Positions 5,549 through 6,177 of a stretch of DNA of 6,177 nt are shown piece after piece. The DNA is from Gammaproteobacteria bacterium (GTDB lineage Bacteria > Pseudomonadota > Gammaproteobacteria > Steroidobacterales > Woeseiaceae): positions 1 through 6,177 of the forward strand of contig JAOUNK010000203.1 of NCBI GenBank assembly GCA_029881015.1, written 5' to 3'. Numbering within the stretch: the stretch's first letter is position 1; each line of letters begins with the position of its first letter. Both the position numbers and the translations under genes were made by a program. The notes under the pieces were generated by a model that had not been told where the DNA came from, made no database searches, and was given only the letters and a program-made list of their open reading frames with translations.

Positions 5549-6177
5549 ATGAGGACAGGGACGTCCGGAGCGCGCTATGAGAACGTGGTGATTGTCACCC
5601 GTCCAACGGAACTGGACGAGCTCATAGCGCGCTTCAACACCGAGGCACAGGCGAAGTTCTACCTGACCCAGGCCGGGCAGTCGTTCGATCGAATTCGGCG
5701 GGCGCACGAATCGCACTACCGCACGCTGACGGAAGTGCGGAAGGCGATCCCGCCGTCGACCAAGCACCAGGTGGTGAGCCGCGAGCTGTTGCCGATGTTC
5801 ACGTTCGGCGATGACGACCTGGTCGTGACCGTCGGCCAGGATGGGCTGGTATCCAACACGGCAAAGTACCTGGGGTCGCAGCCCATTCTCGCGGTCAACC
5901 CGGACCCCGCTTTATTCGACGGCGTGCTTCTGCCGTTTACGGCACAGAGTGTCGGTGACTACCTGAACCGGGCACTCAAGGGTGAGCACGTCATCAAGGC
6001 CGTCACGATGGCATTGGCCAGACTCGCGGACGGCCAGGCGTTGCTGGCGTTCAACGATTTTTTTATCGGCGCGAACTCGCACGTCTCCGCACGTTACGAA
6101 ATCGAAGTGGCGGGGCAGCGTGAAAACCAGTCGTCGAGCGGCATCATCGTGTCCACGGGCGCAGGGTCGACGGGCTG
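5549..6177 (+). CDS. Divergent NAD-kinase-like protein (partial, C-terminus beyond window)
   Basis: The first 209 residues are visible; full-length relatives are about 300. The N-terminus VVIVTRPTELDELIARFN (13-30) and a helical segment with HESHYRTL fit the nucleotide-binding lobe of the NAD kinase fold. LVVTVGQDGLVSNTAKYL (91-108) corresponds to the GGDGT motif, here GQDGL, with the catalytic-type Asp at D98. AFNDFFIG (167-174) corresponds to the NE motif. SARYEIEV, then QSSSGIIVSTGAGSTG (194-209), matches the NADP/NAD-binding segment and resembles the SSGL.V.TG.GS pattern of mitochondrial NADK2 more than bacterial NadK (TPTGSTAY). The expected reaction is NAD phosphorylation to NADP, but the altered motifs make the substrate uncertain. 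GGGAG (5537-5541) gives a ribosome site 7 nt before the ATG, inside the end of the SPFH gene; the 4-nt gap implies co-translation. An alternative is another kinase of the same superfamily (diacylglycerol- or AcoX-like). Confidence 0.8.
   Translation, partial: MRTGTSGARYENVVIVTRPTELDELIARFNTEAQAKFYLTQAGQSFDRIRRAHESHYRTLTEVRKAIPPSTKHQVVSRELLPMFTFGDDDLVVTVGQDGLVSNTAKYLGSQPILAVNPDPALFDGVLLPFTAQSVGDYLNRALKGEHVIKAVTMALARLADGQALLAFNDFFIGANSHVSARYEIEVAGQRENQSSSGIIVSTGAGSTG

Noticed and set aside
1..6177. Mobile element, CRISPR, tRNA or integration site
   Set aside because: No transposase or integrase motif, no regularly spaced repeats, no tRNA-like cloverleaf and no flanking direct repeats were seen.

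Overview
The window reads as a GC-rich (about 60%) gammaproteobacterial chromosome segment. This is inferred from a MipA/OmpV-DUF3019-RstA-type gene block, two Lol-type lipoprotein signals, and strong Shine-Dalgarno sites. No tRNA, rRNA, CRISPR array, insertion sequence or phage gene is visible. No gene-free stretch exceeds about 205 bp.

Left third (1-1471, minus strand): a tight three-gene operon read right to left. It encodes a MipA/OmpV-family outer-membrane beta-barrel, a small periplasmic four-cysteine DUF3019-type protein, and an OmpR-family response regulator closely resembling RstA that runs off the left edge. The genes are 4 nt apart (mipA to DUF3019) and overlap at TTGA (DUF3019 to regulator). 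A sensor kinase probably lies just outside the window.

Middle (1472-3931): a 204-bp divergent control region holds an inverted repeat whose arms loosely resemble RstA boxes. It is followed by a 647-residue lipoprotein of the secreted C-terminal beta-propeller family (COG4880/PF09826-like). Next come an intergenic hairpin and a small proline/glycine-rich putative lipoprotein whose start codons sit in the arm of a second, larger inverted repeat.

Right half (3923-6177, plus strand): a strong sigma70-type promoter overlaps two palindromes of the form GTGT-N7-ACAC. It drives an apparent operon of an NrtR-type Nudix/winged-helix regulator, an SPFH (stomatin/prohibitin-like) protein without a membrane helix, and a divergent NAD-kinase-like protein cut by the right edge. 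NrtR proteins are known regulators of NAD metabolism that respond to ADP-ribose. The arrangement therefore suggests an autoregulated NAD(P)-linked module in which a soluble SPFH scaffold works with a diverged NAD kinase. This is the most interesting part of the window. The functional link is inferred from gene order and operator layout, not shown.
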